Notes under the pieces: generated by a model | The model's database searches: none | What the model was told of the DNA's origin: nothing | Seen by the model: only the letters and a program-made list of their open reading frames with translations | Made by a program: the position numbers and the translations under genes | From: a virus | Virus record (IMG/VR): IMGVR_UViG_3300005253_000613 | Location: 1-60,685 of that record | Reading direction: 5' to 3' (one strand) | DNA: 60,685 bases | In this document: piece after piece, positions 37,720-45,821 of the stretch | How positions within the stretch are numbered: position 1 is the first letter of the stretch | Layout: each line of letters opens with the position of its first letter

Positions 37720-38548
37720 TAGAACCACAGTATCATTAGTTATATTAGTTCATAATGTAAAAGATCACATTGAGTTGTGCTTGAAAAGTGCCTGTCAATT
37801 AGAGAACAGTATTGTTCCGTTAATAGATGAAGTGATTTTTGTTGACCATAATTCAACCGATGGGACTATAAATAAAGCGATAGATTACCTAAGTTCTTTA
37901 AATATTAAGCATAGCATAGCTCATTATACAGGTAAATTTGAGTTTGATAAAGCACGTAATATGGGTATAGCACTTTGTAATAGCAAAGTTATCCTTATGT
38001 TAGATGCAGACGAAAGGCTTGTAATCACACATGAAGAATTATTCCGGCAGTTTATAGATAATGTCAGTCATGGCTGGACGGCTGGGATTATGGCAACAAA
38101 AAACCCAACCACACAATACGATGGCAGCACTGACTTTATTGCTTCCGGTATGAGAAGGATATTCCCTAATGATGTCAGCTATTTTTACAAAACACCTATC
38201 CATGAAGTTCTCCAGCACCCGCCCGATGCTTTAATGGTTGCTGTGCCAGGTGCTTATATAGCACATTTAGGCTATGATATGTTCTTAAAAGAAATAGGTG
38301 AAAAATATGATAGGAATATGAAAGGACTTGTTAGTGAAATAGACAGAGATATTACTAATGGTGTGACTTGGTATTTCATAGGTAACACTTTGGGTTTGAA
38401 AGGAAAATTTATCGAACAAAAGCAGGCTTATGCTTTAGCACTTGTGCATGGTAAATTAGGGATTGGGATAGGAAATTATATAAAAGAAAAACTTGAGTAT
38501 TTAGAACAAAATTTAATTAACCAACGGTATTTAAAGGAGACATTATGA
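37709..38548 (+). CDS. Family 2 glycosyltransferase
   Basis: 279 residues from a GTG at 37709 (AAGGA eight bases upstream); a TTG at 37685 is the alternative. GT-A fold motifs: 'VSLVILVHNVKDHIELCLKS', 'VDHNSTDGT', 'ARNMGIALC' and the metal-binding 'LDADER', then 'HEVLQHPP', as in TPR-linked GT2 proteins. It would transfer a sugar from a nucleotide-sugar to an unknown acceptor, perhaps phage DNA, virion protein or host surface. It lies between small-protein genes and groES. Confidence 0.85.
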   Translation: MKNNRTTVSLVILVHNVKDHIELCLKSACQLENSIVPLIDEVIFVDHNSTDGTINKAIDYLSSLNIKHSIAHYTGKFEFDKARNMGIALCNSKVILMLDADERLVITHEELFRQFIDNVSHGWTAGIMATKNPTTQYDGSTDFIASGMRRIFPNDVSYFYKTPIHEVLQHPPDALMVAVPGAYIAHLGYDMFLKEIGEKYDRNMKGLVSEIDRDITNGVTWYFIGNTLGLKGKFIEQKQAYALALVHGKLGIGIGNYIKEKLEYLEQNLINQRYLKETL

Positions 38549-38862
38549 AGAAGTGCAATTTAACACTACTATATGATAATATATTAGTACGTGAAGATAA
38601 GCCGGATGACATATCGCCTGGTGGTATTCATATACCAGACATGGCCAAGCGGGCGAAAAGGGTTGGTGAGGTTTTTGCGGTGGGACACGGTAGATTATCA
38701 AGGATGACAGATGAGGTTATTCCTCTTATGGTTAAAGTAGGTGACAGGGTAAGAATTAAGGATTTTAGCTTAGATGAGATAGAATATGAAGGCGAAACTT
38801 TATTGCATTTACACGAATCTGATTTGCTCTGGATAGAAAGAGAGGAAGAAGATGAAGGATAA
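38545..38862 (+). CDS. groES: GroES-like co-chaperonin
   Basis: 105 residues, the length of Cpn10. 'LTLLYDNILVREDKPDDISP' and 'GGIHIPDMAKRAKRVGEVFA' with 'VGHGR', then 'VKVGDRVRIKDFSLDEIEYE' and 'LHLHESDLLWIE' match GroES throughout. The mobile loop ('DDISPGGIHIPD') that binds GroEL is intact. It would work with host GroEL, like T4 gp31, in capsid protein folding. ATGA-coupled to the glycosyltransferase. Confidence 0.9.
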   Translation: MKKCNLTLLYDNILVREDKPDDISPGGIHIPDMAKRAKRVGEVFAVGHGRLSRMTDEVIPLMVKVGDRVRIKDFSLDEIEYEGETLLHLHESDLLWIEREEEDEG

Positions 38863-39415
38863 ATTAATAACAGAAGAAGTAGACTACTTGGTGGAAAAAA
38901 AATTGGGGATTCAAGATGATGACTATTCAGAAAAAGCAAGGGAGAAATTAGAAAGCATCAAAGAAAAAGCAAAAGCCTTACTCCCTGATTTAAATAAGAT
39001 AAAAGAACAGGCTAAAGATCAGGGCGTGCCGGAGGATGAACACCCGCTCCCTGACCTGAAACGTCATGCAAAAATATATGACACACCATTACAGCCCAAT
39101 ACTGTGTCAGTTCTTAGTAAAAAGACAAAGCAAAGTTATCAGAAGGATATGAACTTCGACAGTACGAATTTGAATTATCTCTTCGGCTTTTACGCTTACA
39201 GGGCCATCCGAAGTTTTATTACACAAGCATTAAATGAGAAATCAGGCTTCCCTCAGACGGATAAAACTTATGCAGTATATCCTCATTTCTACAATATGAT
39301 GAAAAAATTCAAGGAAAAGGATTTCGACGATTTAAACAGGAAAAGCCAAGAACCGTTTATGAAAATAGGTGATAGGGCGCTAAGTAGCTTTATGGCCCAT
39401 TTATTGGAGAAGTGA
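38852..39415 (+). CDS. Uncharacterised charged protein
   Basis: 187 residues. The N-terminal 70 are Lys/Glu-rich helices; the rest has 'LNYLFGFYAYRAIRSFITQA'. No family recognised. It overlaps groES by 11 nt. By neighbourhood it may assist assembly. Confidence 0.55.
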   Translation: MKDKLITEEVDYLVEKKLGIQDDDYSEKAREKLESIKEKAKALLPDLNKIKEQAKDQGVPEDEHPLPDLKRHAKIYDTPLQPNTVSVLSKKTKQSYQKDMNFDSTNLNYLFGFYAYRAIRSFITQALNEKSGFPQTDKTYAVYPHFYNMMKKFKEKDFDDLNRKSQEPFMKIGDRALSSFMAHLLEK

Positions 39416-39416
39416 G

Positions 39417-39605
39417 ATGAAGATAATTTATAACCCCTTGTATGGACAGCATATTAACACTTCCTATCCGTTTTCCAAAAACGTTGGAGTGGTATCCTAT
39501 ACTGATATAACTAACATTGAATTGGCCAGTTATTTGTATCATTACTTTAAACAGCCCAATATCAAAAGATTAATACGGCGAAGGCTTAGAAATGAAAATA
39601 ATTAA
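39417..39605 (+). CDS. MKI/KRRLRE family small protein
   Basis: 62 residues, 'MKIIYNPLYGQ...' to '...IKRLIRRRLRNENN'. It overlaps the next member by 14 nt. Confidence 0.55.
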   Translation: MKIIYNPLYGQHINTSYPFSKNVGVVSYTDITNIELASYLYHYFKQPNIKRLIRRRLRNENN

Positions 39606-39786
39606 ACCATTACCATTATTACTAAAGCAATACAAAATACGTTCATACTCGAACCATCGAAGATATAATTGGGTCGGGGACAATTACTTAGATTGCAAGC
39701 TGCATCTTGCTAATGTGAGCGAGCTGCGTTTAGAACAAAATATAAATTGTGCAATTCATATCAAACGCCGTTTGTTAATGAAATGA
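39592..39786 (+). CDS. MKI/KRRLRE family small protein
   Basis: 64 residues, 'MKIIKPLPLLL...' to '...AIHIKRRLLMK'. Last member in the row and last gene of this operon before the promoter at 39772. Confidence 0.55.
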   Translation: MKIIKPLPLLLKQYKIRSYSNHRRYNWVGDNYLDCKLHLANVSELRLEQNINCAIHIKRRLLMK

Positions 39787-39800
39787 ATTCTTCGTATATT
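39772..39800 (+). promoter_or_regulatory. Rightward promoter
   Basis: TTGTTA (39772-39777), 17 nt, TATATT (39795-39800). It overlaps the end of the previous gene and lies 20 nt before the start of the gene at 39820. Confidence 0.6.
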
Positions 39801-39819
39801 AGCTATTTTGAGGGATATA

Positions 39820-40029
39820 ATGGCAAGGTATATAAAAGTAGCGACAGTTGTTGATGGTGAACAAATAGTCACATCCGCAGATTTTGGGGCGTTAGGTAAT
39901 CTTGTAACTGATGATTGGATATTAACTCTTAAAGATGGGTCGTTCCAAACAATGAATTCAACTGATTTTGCAAATAAATATATATCTACATCTGGTAGCA
40001 CTGCACTAACGGGTAGCGATTACGATTAA
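39820..40029 (+). CDS. Uncharacterised small protein
   Basis: 69 residues from the ATG at 39820 with GAGGG 6-10 nt upstream. Beta-rich ('MARYIKVATVVDGEQIVTSA'), Ser/Thr-rich end. Its last 24 nt overlap the 3' end of the leftward peptidase gene. Confidence 0.5.
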   Translation: MARYIKVATVVDGEQIVTSADFGALGNLVTDDWILTLKDGSFQTMNSTDFANKYISTSGSTALTGSDYD

Positions 40030-40707
40030 CGAACTTGCTTTCTGAGTTATTACCTCTAATCCCGTTTTCCTGTTAGAACAGTTGACATGCTGTGATTTTA
40101 TCGGTTCCTTAATGTAAAGAGCCAGTGACTTAGTCCCTATTTTAAAACATTCGAAATGGATATATCCCCCGCAATTACGGATTATCCCTTTAAAATTCTT
40201 ATTCTCTAATTCCTTTTTAACTATTCCAATAAACCAATCAAAGTCTGTATTAACTACTATATCAACAGCTCTGCCATTTATATGTGGCGATAGTTTATAC
40301 AGTGGCATATAACCGCCGGTAATAATAAAATTGAGTTTATTAGCATCGCATAAAGTGTCGATAATAACAACCATTTCCTTTAGTTCCGGTGTAATAATCA
40401 GTAAGTCATCATTTAAATATGCTAAGTCTTTTATCTTAACATTGGTGGAAATACTTTCTTCGCCATTACCGCTTACATGATATAAGTAAATGTGGCTTTT
40501 AGTATGGAAATGAGTTTCGTAAGATATTTCACGTTTAATCACTGTCAATGTATTGATGATTTTATCGAGTGTCCTATTCAAATTACGCCCGCATTTAATG
40601 TTACCATCTTCGTAAAATCTTTCAAAATCATCAATTAAAAGATTGAACCTGTATGCGGTATCACCAATAGTACGTATTACTTTTTGCATTTCTTCTTTGG
40701 ATTTCAT
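40006..40707 (-). CDS. M15-type zinc peptidase domain protein
   Basis: 233 residues. An uncharacterised helical N-terminus (1-90) precedes a C-terminal domain with 'SPHINGRAVDIVV' (the SxHxxGxAxD ligand motif) and 'GGYIHFECF' (the third ligand), as in M15 D-Ala-D-Ala carboxypeptidase-like endolysins. It may cut cell-wall peptide cross-links for lysis or entry. It is the only leftward gene between two rightward operons, facing away from the packaging genes. Confidence 0.65.
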   Translation of the reverse strand: MKSKEEMQKVIRTIGDTAYRFNLLIDDFERFYEDGNIKCGRNLNRTLDKIINTLTVIKREISYETHFHTKSHIYLYHVSGNGEESISTNVKIKDLAYLNDDLLIITPELKEMVVIIDTLCDANKLNFIITGGYMPLYKLSPHINGRAVDIVVNTDFDWFIGIVKKELENKNFKGIIRNCGGYIHFECFKIGTKSLALYIKEPIKSQHVNCSNRKTGLEVITQKASSLIVIATR

Positions 40708-40728
40708 TATTTAAGATATAAAATAAAC

Positions 40729-40757
40729 TTGTTTAATCAAATAGATTTATTTATATT
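40729..40757 (+). promoter_or_regulatory. Late-operon promoter
   Basis: TTGTTT (40729-40734), 17 nt, TATATT (40752-40757), immediately before the packaging and head genes. It lies in the divergent gap between the M15-type peptidase gene and the gene at 40791. Confidence 0.7.
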
Positions 40758-40790
40758 AGCACAGTATGTTAGATATTAGTGTTTGGGATT

Positions 40791-41102
40791 ATGAACGGTA
40801 CAAATGGAATACGAGATGAATCAAAGGACTTAGTACCGCTTCTTATACATCCTGCAATGGATATGGAAAGGTTGCAAAATGGTTTGAACCATGTGTTGTG
40901 TGAAGGTGTGAAAAGTTTGCAAGATGTATTTGAAATTACAAAGAATATTCCCGTTCACAGCACAGATGACCGTGTCAAAACGTTTAATGCACTCGTTGGT
41001 TTCGGACGCTATATTGAAACATGCAAACTCAACTCGTCGTCAGGAGATGAAGATGTAAAATTTCCAGGCGATTTGAAGATTAATGTTGAAGAAGACAATT
41101 GA
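40791..41102 (+). CDS. Candidate terminase small subunit
   Basis: 103 residues from the ATG at 40791; a GTG at 40779 is the alternative. Position directly before the large terminase, overlapping it by 20 nt, is the main argument. The sequence is helical with an acidic C-terminus and has no clear helix-turn-helix, so it may be something else. Confidence 0.45.
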   Translation: MNGTNGIRDESKDLVPLLIHPAMDMERLQNGLNHVLCEGVKSLQDVFEITKNIPVHSTDDRVKTFNALVGFGRYIETCKLNSSSGDEDVKFPGDLKINVEEDN

Positions 41103-42594
41103 CATTGGTGAATACATTAAATTCATCCCGAAACAACTTGAAGCTAAAAAGTACATAGGAAAAGGATTCCGTATTTTTTATGGCGGTGCTCGTGGTGGGG
41201 GGAAGACAGCGTTTTCTTTAATAATGGCTGTGTTGAGTTGCATGCAATTCCCCGGACTTAGTGTTGTTTGCATCAGAGAAACCTATTCCGAACTTGAAGA
41301 AGCCTTCATAAATAATCTCCTAAGACACTACCCAACTAAAATATTCAAATATAAATATCAAGTAAAATCCCGTACGGCATGGTTTGCCAATGGGAGCAGA
41401 ATTATTTTCAGGGCTTGTGATTCCGAAAAGGCAACAAAGAAGATACAAGGCTTGGAATATCAATTAATGATAATTGACGAAGCCAATAATTTCGATGAAA
41501 TGACGCTTCAAAGATTACAAGGTTCACTTCGTAATGCCCATGTAAAAGGATTTGTTAGTACATTATTAATGACAGGCAATCCTGGTGGCCGGGCGGATAT
41601 GTATTTCAGAACACGGTTTATCTCACCGGATTATGAACGATGGACAGAGGGTGAACTTGAGAATAAGGAATTATATAAATTCGTCAAAGCAACTGTATAC
41701 GACAACCCATATATTGAAAAAGACTATATTACAACTCTAAAAGGTCTTGATCCAGCGTTAAGAGCGGCATGGCTTGACGGGCGTTGGGACACTTTCTTCG
41801 GACAATTCTTCATGGAATGGAACTTGAACGCACATGTGATAGAACCATTCAATATTCCACATTCATGGCCTAAAGCATTTGGTTTGGATTTAGGCTATAC
41901 AGTAAAACATCCTACTATTGGGCTTTGGGCGGCACAAGACCCGGAGACACTTAGGTTGTATATATACCGTGAATATGTCGGGCCTCCTACATCGGAGGGA
42001 GGAGCAACGGAACAATATGCACTTGATATTAAAGATATGAGCTATAATGATAATTGCGATTTAAGATTTGCCGATCCGTCTATGTGGAACTCAACAAGTA
42101 AAGACAGATGGGACGATGAATCACCGGCGCAAATATTTCTTAGGACAGGCATCCATTTAGAACCCGCAAATAACGACAGAATAAATGGTTGGCGTATGTT
42201 AAAAGCATGGTTGCACTGGACTAAAAACAATCCGCCACGATTACAAATATTCAATACATGCACGAACCTCATCCAGACTTTGCCGAGTAACAGGTATGAT
42301 ACGGGCTTAAAGAAGAAAACAGAGGATTTGGATACACGTGGCCCTGATGATGCCGCTGATGCCTTGCGGTATTTAATTATGAATGCCTTCGGTTATCCTA
42401 CCGGATATGAACAGACGGTAGTCCTTAATGAAGCAAAAGAAATAATAAAACGTGCCGAGGAGGTTAGTCTGGAGAGGTTACAGCAAATAGCTAAATCAAT
42501 GGAATATGAAGAATACCAGGGTTCGCCTCTTGAAAGTGTAAAGTATGATTACCATAATGATGTATTTGAAAGTGAGGCTTCGTATTATGGGTAA
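41083..42594 (+). CDS. terL: Terminase large subunit
   Basis: 503 residues. Walker A 'GGARGGGKT' at 34-42, Walker B 'LMIIDEA' at 128-134, coupling motif 'LLMTGNP' near 161-167. The nuclease domain has 'FGLDLGY' (D269), 'RFADPSMW' and 'DDAADALRY'. It cuts and pumps DNA into the prohead through the portal. It overlaps both neighbours, as usual in packaging operons. Confidence 0.95.
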   Translation: MLKKTIDIGEYIKFIPKQLEAKKYIGKGFRIFYGGARGGGKTAFSLIMAVLSCMQFPGLSVVCIRETYSELEEAFINNLLRHYPTKIFKYKYQVKSRTAWFANGSRIIFRACDSEKATKKIQGLEYQLMIIDEANNFDEMTLQRLQGSLRNAHVKGFVSTLLMTGNPGGRADMYFRTRFISPDYERWTEGELENKELYKFVKATVYDNPYIEKDYITTLKGLDPALRAAWLDGRWDTFFGQFFMEWNLNAHVIEPFNIPHSWPKAFGLDLGYTVKHPTIGLWAAQDPETLRLYIYREYVGPPTSEGGATEQYALDIKDMSYNDNCDLRFADPSMWNSTSKDRWDDESPAQIFLRTGIHLEPANNDRINGWRMLKAWLHWTKNNPPRLQIFNTCTNLIQTLPSNRYDTGLKKKTEDLDTRGPDDAADALRYLIMNAFGYPTGYEQTVVLNEAKEIIKRAEEVSLERLQQIAKSMEYEEYQGSPLESVKYDYHNDVFESEASYYG

Positions 42595-44734
42595 TAACGG
42601 TAAACCAGTACATGATATATTAGATGTAGACGGACAGGTTGCGGTACAAGCCCCTACTGGTTTTGATGTCAGTGACTATAAATATATAATCGACTATATA
42701 TTTAATGATCTTGACAGCGTCAAAGAGGTATTCCGTGAAAAAGTAGCAGTCAGGAACCGCAATTTTGATTTTTACGCCGGGCGGCAATGGACAAACGAAG
42801 AATATCAAATGCACAAGAAACAGTTCAGGGTACCTTATGTGTTTAACGAAATTAAAAGCAAGGTCGACCATCTTGTAGGAACTCAAACTCAAACAAGGCT
42901 TGATGCAAGGCTTGTGCCACGTGAAAAAGGAGATGAGGCAGCGGCTGAATTGCTAACTTTTATAGTTAAGTGGGCAGAGCAAATGAACAATCTCGAATAC
43001 GTCGAAACAGATGTATTTACCGAAGGTCTGATAGGCGGTGTCAGCATAGCGGTTGTTTCATGGAAAAATGATGACATCCAAAATGGTTATCCTTGTGTTG
43101 AGAAAGTACCTACAAATGAAATGTACTGGGATTCACGTGCACGTAATCTAAATCTATCGGATGCAAGATGGATGGCACGTGTGGCTTATGTCCCTAAAAT
43201 AGACTTAATAGAATTAATGCCTGAAAAGGAAAAGGAAATATCAGAGGCTTCAAATATCGGTACTGAAATAGGGGATAATACAGGCAGGTTCTTTAAGGTA
43301 TTGACACAAAGGCAAAGTGCTTCAATACGAAACCGTTTCCAAACTTCACGGAATTATGAAAGAGATGTAGTGCAGTATATAGAATATTATGAAAGAAGAA
43401 AGATATATCAATATGTGGTAGCGGATGAGGTGCAAGGTAAAGTCCGTAATTTCGATATAAAAGAAGAAGCGGAAGAATTCTATGAAGGATTAATTGACCA
43501 ATATCTTGATGAAGGGCAATCATTACAAAATCCAGATGGCTCACCAAGAGTGGTTACAGATGTCATCTTGAAAAACAGTTTATATCAAACAATTATAGTA
43601 GGCGATCAAGTAATATCATGTGAGTTATTGGAATTGACAGATTTTCCGTATGTAGTGTTCTTTGCGTATTTCGATGAAGGCGATTATTGGGGCTTTGTAG
43701 ATGATTTAATATCACCGCAGATACTTGTGAACAGGTCGTTTTCACAATGGGACTATCAGATAGGCACATCACTCAAAAATGCCGTTACAGTAGTAGAGAA
43801 CATGCTAAAGCGTGGATTTACCATAGAAAAAGTGAGACAGGAACTATCAAAGACAGGGCCTGTTATCCCTGTGGCATCACATAATGCCATTAATCCATTG
43901 CCTAATTCACAAGTAACACCTGATTTATTCCAATCAATTAGTTGGAGCATATCAAGGATGAACGATTACGCAGGCGGGCGTAATGCTCTTGGCTTGCAAG
44001 AAAATGCGGCTGAATCTGGCAGGGCGGTGTTGGCACGTGCTGAGGCAGGCGGTGTTGGCAGGCTGCCACTGTTTGATAAACTTAGATTATGGCGGGCGGG
44101 CATAACCATGAGGCTGGTTTGGTTTATTAAGAATTTTATGGTTCCCGGCCAAGTGTTGAGGATAGTAGGTATGGATGAAAGCACGCAATATGTAGAGCTT
44201 GATGATGGTATATTAGACACTTTCAAGGAAATACAGATTGACGTTAAAATAGATGAAGCGATTAAGTCAGATAGTATTAAGGAGAGAAACTTCCAACAAC
44301 TGAAAGAGCTATTCAGTGTAATACCGGGCTTACCGCCTGAGATAGTAACTAAAATGTTACTCGAATATTCAGGAATCCCACAGAGTAAAAAGAGGGAGAT
44401 CACTGATATGTTAGAATTTTACCAACAATACATACAAGAAAAGGCGAAATTATCTAATGATGAAAAATTACAGAAAGAAGTAGTAGATTCACTCCAGAAG
44501 AAGCAGTTAAAAGAGCAAATGGAGAGAGGGGATCAAGTAAAAGAACAACAACAAGAAGTAGAGAAAGAAATCAAAAGCGTAAAAGTAAAAATGGATGACC
44601 TCGACAAAAAAAGAGAGGAAATGAGCAACCAGAATTTATCAATACAACAATTAAACACAGCAAATAACAGATTAAATACGCCAGCCGAAATGAAAGGCGG
44701 AATGGCGGCAAGCATCACAAGTGCATTAATGTAA
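42587..44734 (+). CDS. Portal protein (P22-like)
   Basis: 715 residues from the ATG at 42587, which overlaps the terminase stop. 'NEIKSKVDHLVGTQTQTRLD' and 'DVFTEGLIGGVSIAVVSWKN', then 'VPTNEMYWDS', are typical of the P22-type portal family. The C-terminal 130 residues are coiled coil, a possible barrel. Twelve copies would form the DNA gate at one capsid vertex. Confidence 0.9.
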   Translation: MGNNGKPVHDILDVDGQVAVQAPTGFDVSDYKYIIDYIFNDLDSVKEVFREKVAVRNRNFDFYAGRQWTNEEYQMHKKQFRVPYVFNEIKSKVDHLVGTQTQTRLDARLVPREKGDEAAAELLTFIVKWAEQMNNLEYVETDVFTEGLIGGVSIAVVSWKNDDIQNGYPCVEKVPTNEMYWDSRARNLNLSDARWMARVAYVPKIDLIELMPEKEKEISEASNIGTEIGDNTGRFFKVLTQRQSASIRNRFQTSRNYERDVVQYIEYYERRKIYQYVVADEVQGKVRNFDIKEEAEEFYEGLIDQYLDEGQSLQNPDGSPRVVTDVILKNSLYQTIIVGDQVISCELLELTDFPYVVFFAYFDEGDYWGFVDDLISPQILVNRSFSQWDYQIGTSLKNAVTVVENMLKRGFTIEKVRQELSKTGPVIPVASHNAINPLPNSQVTPDLFQSISWSISRMNDYAGGRNALGLQENAAESGRAVLARAEAGGVGRLPLFDKLRLWRAGITMRLVWFIKNFMVPGQVLRIVGMDESTQYVELDDGILDTFKEIQIDVKIDEAIKSDSIKERNFQQLKELFSVIPGLPPEIVTKMLLEYSGIPQSKKREITDMLEFYQQYIQEKAKLSNDEKLQKEVVDSLQKKQLKEQMERGDQVKEQQQEVEKEIKSVKVKMDDLDKKREEMSNQNLSIQQLNTANNRLNTPAEMKGGMAASITSALM

Positions 44735-44754
44735 TAATAATAGGAGATAGTATT

Positions 44755-45801
44755 ATGGATTTAGAACTTACAGATCAAGAAAGAGAAGAATACCGTATCC
44801 AAATGGAAGGTACACCCGAAGAAAAGACTGAATTAGAACAGGCGGGGCGTAAAGAAGAAGAAGTAGAGACCACCGAAGAACCGGAGCAACCAACCGAGGA
44901 ACCGATTAAAGAACCAGTGGAATCTACCCAAGAACCGGTAGTAGAAACCACCGAAGAACCAGTGGTGGAATCTACCGAAGAAGAGGACGCTTTCGCTGGT
45001 ATGAAAATACCTATATCAGTAACAAATGAAGAAGGTGAAGCAGTCATAGAAGAAATACCCTATGACCAGCTTGTTCAAGAACATAATGCTTTTATAGCTA
45101 TCAAGGAACAATCAGAAGCGGATAAAAATTATGTAAGTCAGGCATCTCCTATAATAGAGGCTTTCAATAAAAGTAAAGTTCTACAAGATGCTTTAATGTA
45201 TTTGAAACAAGGATATAATGATGAACAAGTCAAGCAAGGTTTGATGCAATTTTGGAGCGATGCAAAAACTGAGCCGGGAGAAGATGATTCTCAGACTGAC
45301 TATAACAAGGATATGGCTGAGCTTAATAACCGAATGCTGAGAGCAGAAAAAATTGCAGGCCAGCAAGCCGACCAATTAAAGAAGCAACAGGTTTGGAATG
45401 AGAATGAAGCGGTATTGCAGAAGGCTGTGAGAAAATATGGGCTTGATCCCAAGCAGGTTGAAACTGATCCTGAATTCCAGCAAAAATTAAATAGTTCATT
45501 TACTCAATTTTATGGGAACATGGACCTTACAATGGAAGTGCTGAACCAGAATCAGGCCAATGGTATTATAAACCATGCTTTAAATGTTATAGGTAATACA
45601 ACACACGCAGACGCACGTAAGCAAACTGCTGAATTAGTGCGTGCTAAATCAATTGTCAAGAAAACGCAAGCTCCAACTATACTCCAGGGACGAACAGCAA
45701 CCAACCGTGATGGCAGTGGCGGCACGCAGGAAAAAGAAAAACAATGGCCTGCGAGCGGAGTGCCTATGGCTGAGAGGGTGCGTCGTTGGGAAGAAATTTA
45801 A
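44755..45801 (+). CDS. Scaffolding protein
   Basis: 348 residues between portal and capsid genes, the usual place. Residues 25-80 are a Glu/Pro/Thr-rich acidic repeat ('EEPVVESTEEED' and variants). The rest is helical and charged, ending in a basic segment near the C-terminus that could bind the capsid protein. ATAGGAG is upstream. Confidence 0.8.
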   Translation: MDLELTDQEREEYRIQMEGTPEEKTELEQAGRKEEEVETTEEPEQPTEEPIKEPVESTQEPVVETTEEPVVESTEEEDAFAGMKIPISVTNEEGEAVIEEIPYDQLVQEHNAFIAIKEQSEADKNYVSQASPIIEAFNKSKVLQDALMYLKQGYNDEQVKQGLMQFWSDAKTEPGEDDSQTDYNKDMAELNNRMLRAEKIAGQQADQLKKQQVWNENEAVLQKAVRKYGLDPKQVETDPEFQQKLNSSFTQFYGNMDLTMEVLNQNQANGIINHALNVIGNTTHADARKQTAELVRAKSIVKKTQAPTILQGRTATNRDGSGGTQEKEKQWPASGVPMAERVRRWEEI

Positions 45802-45821
45802 TTTACTAACAAAGGAATATA

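Noticed and set aside
40767-40820. 17-codon leader frame behind the late promoter
   Set aside because: It overlaps the start of the next gene and has no ribosome-binding site; too short to support.
43966-44403. 145-codon antisense frame in the portal gene, and similar ones at 44775-45047 and 48587-48907
   Set aside because: Low-complexity mirror images of the Glu/Pro- or Gly-rich sense genes.
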